Of a stretch of 64,000 nt of DNA, positions 62,001-64,000 are shown one piece after another. Within the stretch, counting starts at the first letter, position 1; the number at the start of each line of letters is the position of its first letter. The stretch spans positions 2,523,501 to 2,587,500 of the forward strand of contig OW285192.1 in NCBI GenBank assembly GCA_935421135.1. The letters are read 5' to 3'. The stretch is from Bugulina stolonifera. Lineage: Eukaryota; Bryozoa; Gymnolaemata; Cheilostomatida; Bugulidae. Position numbers and translations under genes: made by a program. The notes beneath the pieces were generated by a model. It worked only from the letters and a program-made list of their open reading frames with translations. It did no database searches and was not told the DNA's origin.

Positions 62001-62422
62001 TAATTCTGTCTCTGACCTCGCAACGAAGAAGTCGACAGTAGGATCTAGGAACTGCCAGTGAAATTAGTAGCTATAGCTAACGTGACTATCGCTATTGACT
62101 ATATTAATGCCTGTATTCTATATTATAGGATTAATCAACATTAATCATAAAATCAAAATCTAAATTAGCAGTCATCGGCAGGGAGTCACAATCATTCCTA
62201 ACGACAAGGAGTTACGCCCACAGGCTGGTTTCATAAAAATAATGACTTATTAGGCTCCATCAATCAAATCAAAAGGTCATGAACGCAAATGTTCACATCG
62301 CCATTACGTTTTGTCTTTCTACAAGTAGAAGCAACCATATACTCTTTAGTCGTTCTATCTTCTTTGCTGTCATTCATCCTGAAATCATCAAGCGAGTCAT
62401 CCTCATGGGAGTCACTATCCAT
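47180..62422 (-). CDS. GCNA: GCNA (ACRC) SprT-family DNA-protein crosslink protease, 16 exons
   Basis: Exons (high to low): 62422-62323, 61817-61706, 60814-60383, 60117-60013, 59391-59350, 58969-58851, 57948-57829, 56329-56229, 55656-55520, 52777-52628, 51624-51540, 49900-49774, 48916-48835, 48107-47985, 47735-47591, 47287-47180. All phases agree and give 695 codons. The N-terminal half is acidic and Ser-rich, with motifs such as FISSDEDDE, VSLISDDEDDD, LHLLSDSDSS and DVFISSSSEDDD that look like SUMO-interacting motifs. The protease spans about 473-630: KLFKLYNETVFDRE, VTFNKRLLKTAGYC, then HELCH (552-556) with H569 as the third zinc ligand. A ribbon follows (C606/C609, C627/C630). The tail (648-695, ENYASIKKRHAIDSHKDVMK) is HMG-box-like. 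GCNA cleaves or clears SUMO-marked protein crosslinks on DNA in germ cells. Exon 1 and exon 5 borders are the least certain. Confidence 0.93.
48342..48686 (-). mobile_element. tRNA-like SINE flanked by a ~34-bp direct repeat (GCNA intron 13)
   Basis: TCTTTATATAAAAAAATGGC (then CAAACCTCCTAACAT) at 48342 recurs nearly identically at 48653. Between them lies a tRNA-like stretch: TGGTGTAGTGGTAGCATG (A-box-like, about 48490) and CCCCGGGTTCAAACCCC (B-box-like, about 48541). The tRNA-like part reads on the plus strand, so it may be a SINE in opposite orientation to GCNA. The repeat is longer than a usual target duplication, and a further shared motif (AGGAAGTGATGTCACT at 48239 and 48780) lies outside it, so a local duplication is also possible. 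Confidence 0.55.
49003..49200 (+). repeat. SINE/LINE tail relic related to the element at 2466
   Basis: TGGTGTTAGGAAGAGCATCC matches GGTGTTAGGAAGGGCATTC at about 2551. After it, both copies share weak order (TGCTCC, then GG-AAGT...CTCTACCCC or CTTCTCCACCCC). The tRNA-like head is missing here. Confidence 0.5.
49265..49600. repeat. 25-bp minisatellite in GCNA intron 12
   Basis: About 13 copies of ATATATGACATCACTATGTAC plus ATGT, more diverged at both ends. It gives the misleading short frames with DITMYMYI-type repeats. Confidence 0.9.
49980..51350. other. GCNA intron 11 sequence with no recognised element
   Basis: Non-repetitive AT-rich sequence. No coding similarity or RNA gene was recognised. 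Confidence 0.4.
51357..51512. repeat. 21-bp minisatellite in GCNA intron 11
   Basis: Seven near-identical copies of CAGGTACTAGTACAGACTACG. It ends about 28 bases below the exon 11 donor. Confidence 0.9.
51689..52545. repeat. 25-bp minisatellite in GCNA intron 10
   Basis: About 34 copies of a 25-base unit (GGAATAGTATACTGTTTGCT plus AGAAG or ACAAA). Two unit types alternate in blocks: the first nine or so copies are AGAAG type, later ones ACAAA or ACAAG, and a block of about 190 bases is itself duplicated (compare 51940-52100 with 52170-52330). Confidence 0.9.
53133..53204 (-). tRNA. tRNA-Ala (anticodon TGC)
   Basis: The reverse complement starts GGGGATGTAGCTCAGTGGTA (acceptor strand and A box) and ends GGGTTCAATCCCCGGCATCTCCA-like (B box and acceptor). 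The 72-base cloverleaf pairs GGGGATG with CATCTCC (one G-T), and the anticodon loop TTTGCAT gives TGC. No intron and no CCA are encoded, as expected of a nuclear tRNA gene. It lies in intron 9 of GCNA, on the same strand. Confidence 0.95.
53846..54458 (+). other. Candidate promoter and first exon nested in a GCNA intron
   Basis: A TATA motif (GGTATATATAAGAGAGG, about 53918) precedes an ATG at 54270. From there a 63-codon frame containing NYLVVDLRIESTPSHPRPQS and YTAYYIGDQG runs in phase 0 into a strong donor, CTG|GTGAGT at 54459. The frame is on the opposite strand to GCNA, and its amino-acid composition looks protein-like. GTCCACTCTTGT (about 53848) and ACAAGAGTGGAC (about 54064) form an inverted pair around the promoter part. 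I found no second exon and recognise no family, so it may be a gene start, a transposon promoter or chance. Confidence 0.3.
54665..54945. mobile_element. Small MITE-like inverted-repeat element in GCNA intron 9
   Basis: AAAAAGACAGTTCGAAACGG followed by GACGTTTC (about 54675) is inverted at about 54907-54938 as GAAACGTCCTGTTTCGAACT followed by GTCTTTTTT. Between the arms, GAACTGTCC and CAGTTCG motifs recur. At about 280 bp with arms near 30 bp it is MITE-sized. Confidence 0.65.
55795..55905. repeat. ~30-bp repeat, three copies, GCNA intron 8
   Basis: Three copies of ACACATATGATTGTATACTC followed by TATTACCAT. Confidence 0.8.
56340..57470. other. GCNA intron 7 sequence with no recognised element
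   Basis: Non-repetitive sequence before the 45-bp array. A GGGGGCCCATGTGCCCCC palindrome at about 56905-56922 is the only structured item noticed. Confidence 0.4.
57475..57722. repeat. ~45-bp minisatellite in GCNA intron 7
   Basis: Five to six units with TACTAACTGTGTCATTTAGT then AGTCTATGTATACTGTATTACGAG; some copies lack the TTT of CATTTAG. Confidence 0.85.
57985..58285. repeat. ~59-bp AT-rich minisatellite in GCNA intron 6
   Basis: About five units with TATTATATAATACTATAATT, then ACATTATGTCATACTATACT and ACAGATTG or ACACATTG. Confidence 0.85.
59024..59118. repeat. ACT/ACC trinucleotide tract in GCNA intron 5
   Basis: Mixed CTA, CTC and CCA triplets. They give long homopolymer-like valine, threonine or glycine frames that are not genes. 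The array starts about 55 bases above the exon 6 acceptor. Confidence 0.9.
59465..60030. repeat. ~27-bp minisatellite in GCNA intron 4 that overlaps the exon 4 donor
   Basis: About 20 units with CATACTGTATACTAAGTAAG then TACAGTA or TACATAT. On the GCNA strand each unit contains CTTACTTAGTA(T/A)ACA|GTATG. The copy nearest exon 4 (60010-60030) supplies the last codons of the exon (LLSK) and its GTATGT donor, which is the donor needed for phase. Confidence 0.85.
60925..61115. repeat. ~41-bp minisatellite in GCNA intron 2
   Basis: Five diverged units containing ATCCACTGCATGTAGTACAT followed by AGCCCATGTACACAATATTAT. Confidence 0.85.
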
Positions 62423-62429
62423 TGGCTTG

Positions 62430-63725
62430 GGAAAAGATGCCTATGAATAAATAAACTTCAGTAAAATGCACTTTGAGCACACAAAACTATTATCATAGCA
62501 GTTAATCTGGTCTGTTTCTGTCGTGGAGATCAACGGTTTGAATTTTGAATCAATATCTACAAATTACTTTCACTTTTTGTCTTTTTAAATTCTGTGAACC
62601 AGATTTGAAAATGTTAAATAGCGGGGTATCAGTAGTGGAAGTGCGGATGTCGGGTCTGAAGGAGCTTCCAAACTTAACATTCACAAAATCACGCTTGGCT
62701 AATAGATTCAGCGTGCACAATACAACGCTGTTCTATCATACAACCTCTATGTCATTATTGGCGTTCCCAACTACGGTAAACCAATCACCACCCGTTTAAG
62801 GTTACGCATAAACCCACAAATGACTATCGTGGATTCGCTAAACTCTCAATACTTGCTGAATACAGTGCATTGAAACAGTGTACATGGTAAGGAACGTAGG
62901 CCTATTTAGCCTATTATATTTTAAACAGTAAGATTTAGTTTTACTTGTTCATTTCTTTATATTGATTCATAGCTTTTTTTAACTCATTCAGTACCAGCTA
63001 ATCTTTGAAAAATGAGACATATTTATAGGCCTACTATATCTTAAACGCTTAGGCTACATTAAATTTGATCAATCATAGATGGATCAGCTAGTCTTGTTCT
63101 AAAAATTAAAAAATGATATGTTTCACATTGATACCTCTAATAGCAAAACAGATATAGAGGGTGAAGGACAGCATATATAACAACACAACTACTATTGTTT
63201 AAAAATAGTAAAATATCATGAAATTCCCACTTCAGCCTACATATCTGATATCAGTATTTTAATGAAGGTTTAGTATTTTTCAAAAAAAACATCTGACTAC
63301 TGAAACTCAAACACCACATATTTTGCACTCAAATACTGCTCAGTGGCATGAAGTATGAAGTGTATGGAGCTGAACCACCAAATTATAGAATTCCTGCTGC
63401 TGGCCACCCTGATATTTCAGCTTAGGACCTAGGCCTACATGCAGGCATATTACTATTAGTAGACTATTTCCTGCAGCTAGGGCCTACTATAGTTCTAGGG
63501 CTTATTGCATTATTTATAACCAATTCCAAAGCTTGAAGGATTAGTAGGTTTAGTAATTTGCTTCTTGATGTAAAGGTGGTTGTAAGAAATTGGAGTATAA
63601 TTGTTGCGTGGGGTAGGCCTATATCCAACGCTGGTACTGAATGAGTTAATAAAAAGGCAATTTAATAATTTGATTTAACGTTGACATTAATTCTGCAGTG
63701 ATAAGGTGGATCTCATCTTTTCGCC
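62430..63725. other. Upstream flank of GCNA; no gene supported
   Basis: No second gene was recognised. TAGGCCTA palindromes are dense here, at about 62897, 63026, 63426 and 63614. The 84-codon plus frame at 62545-62799 has no splice or family support. Confidence 0.4.
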
Positions 63726-63729
63726 TAGG

Positions 63730-64000
63730 TCGCAATCAACAAGTACTCATAAATAAATGGATTCAAATCTAGCACAGCAGCTGTTACTTCAGGAGTACCT
63801 CAGGGCAGTGTTTTGGGTTCAACATTATTTTCACTGTTCGTTAATGACATAAAGTACAGTAATATCAGACTCGACTGTTTGCAAATGACACTCTTTTATA
63901 CTCTGGGGTCATCAATGATAGTGATTGTGCCAAACTGCAACATGACCTAAATATGCTACATAACTGGAGTATCAAAAATGGGTTGAATTTTAACGTGTTG
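63730..64000 (+). pseudogene. Non-LTR (CR1/Jockey-like) reverse transcriptase fragment, cut by the window edge
   Basis: TSGVPQGSVLGSTLFSLFVN is the RT 'SG.PQGSVLGP.LF..F.ND' signature. After a one-base frameshift, RLFANDTLLYSG replaces the catalytic F/YADD box with FAND, followed by LQHDLNMLHNWSIKNGLNFN, the usual 'L..DL..L..W...N.L..N' segment. The mutated catalytic box and frameshift mean it is inactive. It continues past the right edge. Confidence 0.8.

Noticed and set aside
62545..62799. 84-codon plus frame upstream of GCNA as a divergent gene
   Set aside because: No recognisable domain, splice signal or promoter supports it.

Overview
This is a eukaryotic, almost certainly animal, nuclear window. 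It is AT-rich, its genes are split into many short GT-AG exons, and it carries an intact tRNA-Ala, a tRNA-derived SINE and relics of many transposon classes (Ty3/gypsy, copia, R2-like and other non-LTR, mariner, PIF/Harbinger, hAT-like). I cannot name the species. The gene set (GCNA, an SLX4-like scaffold, a beta-1,3-glycosyltransferase, a METTL7-like methyltransferase) and the transposon families fit a marine invertebrate. The palindrome TAGGCCTA occurs about 20 times and is an unusual compositional signature.

Layout, left to right. The first exon of a METTL7/TMT1-like methyltransferase is cut by the left edge (296-802, minus). It is followed by copia and SINE relics. An eight-exon SLX4-like gene occupies 4003-9777 (plus); its exons join in frame to give a zinc finger, a BTB fold and a SUMO-interacting motif, but no C-terminal SLX1-binding region. 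Immediately downstream sits a complete, very young Ty3/gypsy element (10303-15343) with two LTRs that look identical, a TTAGG target duplication and one 1,372-codon gag-pol frame. A DNA transposon with terminal inverted repeats of about 670 bp and a frameshifted transposase follows (16304-19648).

A GT31 beta-1,3-glycosyltransferase gene starts at 20170 (plus). Five exons lie within 3.6 kb, but the sixth lies at 46346, across an intron of about 22.6 kb. That intron is packed with relics: mariner, Harbinger, R2-like N-terminus, several DDE transposases, an unnamed C2H2/Tudor-like gene, a zinc-knuckle ORF, and a decayed gypsy element. The decayed gypsy itself contains an internal R2-like fragment and a 1.06-kb hAT-like element flanked by an 8-bp target duplication.

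Converging on that gene from the right is a complete 16-exon GCNA gene (62422 to 47180, minus; 695 codons). All 15 junctions are phase-consistent. It has an acidic N-terminal half in which most exons carry a SUMO-interacting-like motif, then a SprT metalloprotease core (HELCH), a CxxC..CxxC zinc ribbon and an HMG-box-like tail. Its introns hold a tRNA-Ala gene, SINE-like units, a small MITE and at least nine different minisatellites. The window closes with a non-LTR reverse-transcriptase fragment (63730-64000, plus).

The two best supported host genes with known roles, SLX4-like and GCNA, both belong to SUMO-guided DNA repair; nothing in the sequence says they are co-regulated. I see no clear new enzymatic system. 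The most unusual signals are the R2-in-gypsy chimera with microhomology junctions, the use of a minisatellite copy as a 5' splice site in GCNA, and a private minisatellite in nearly every intron.
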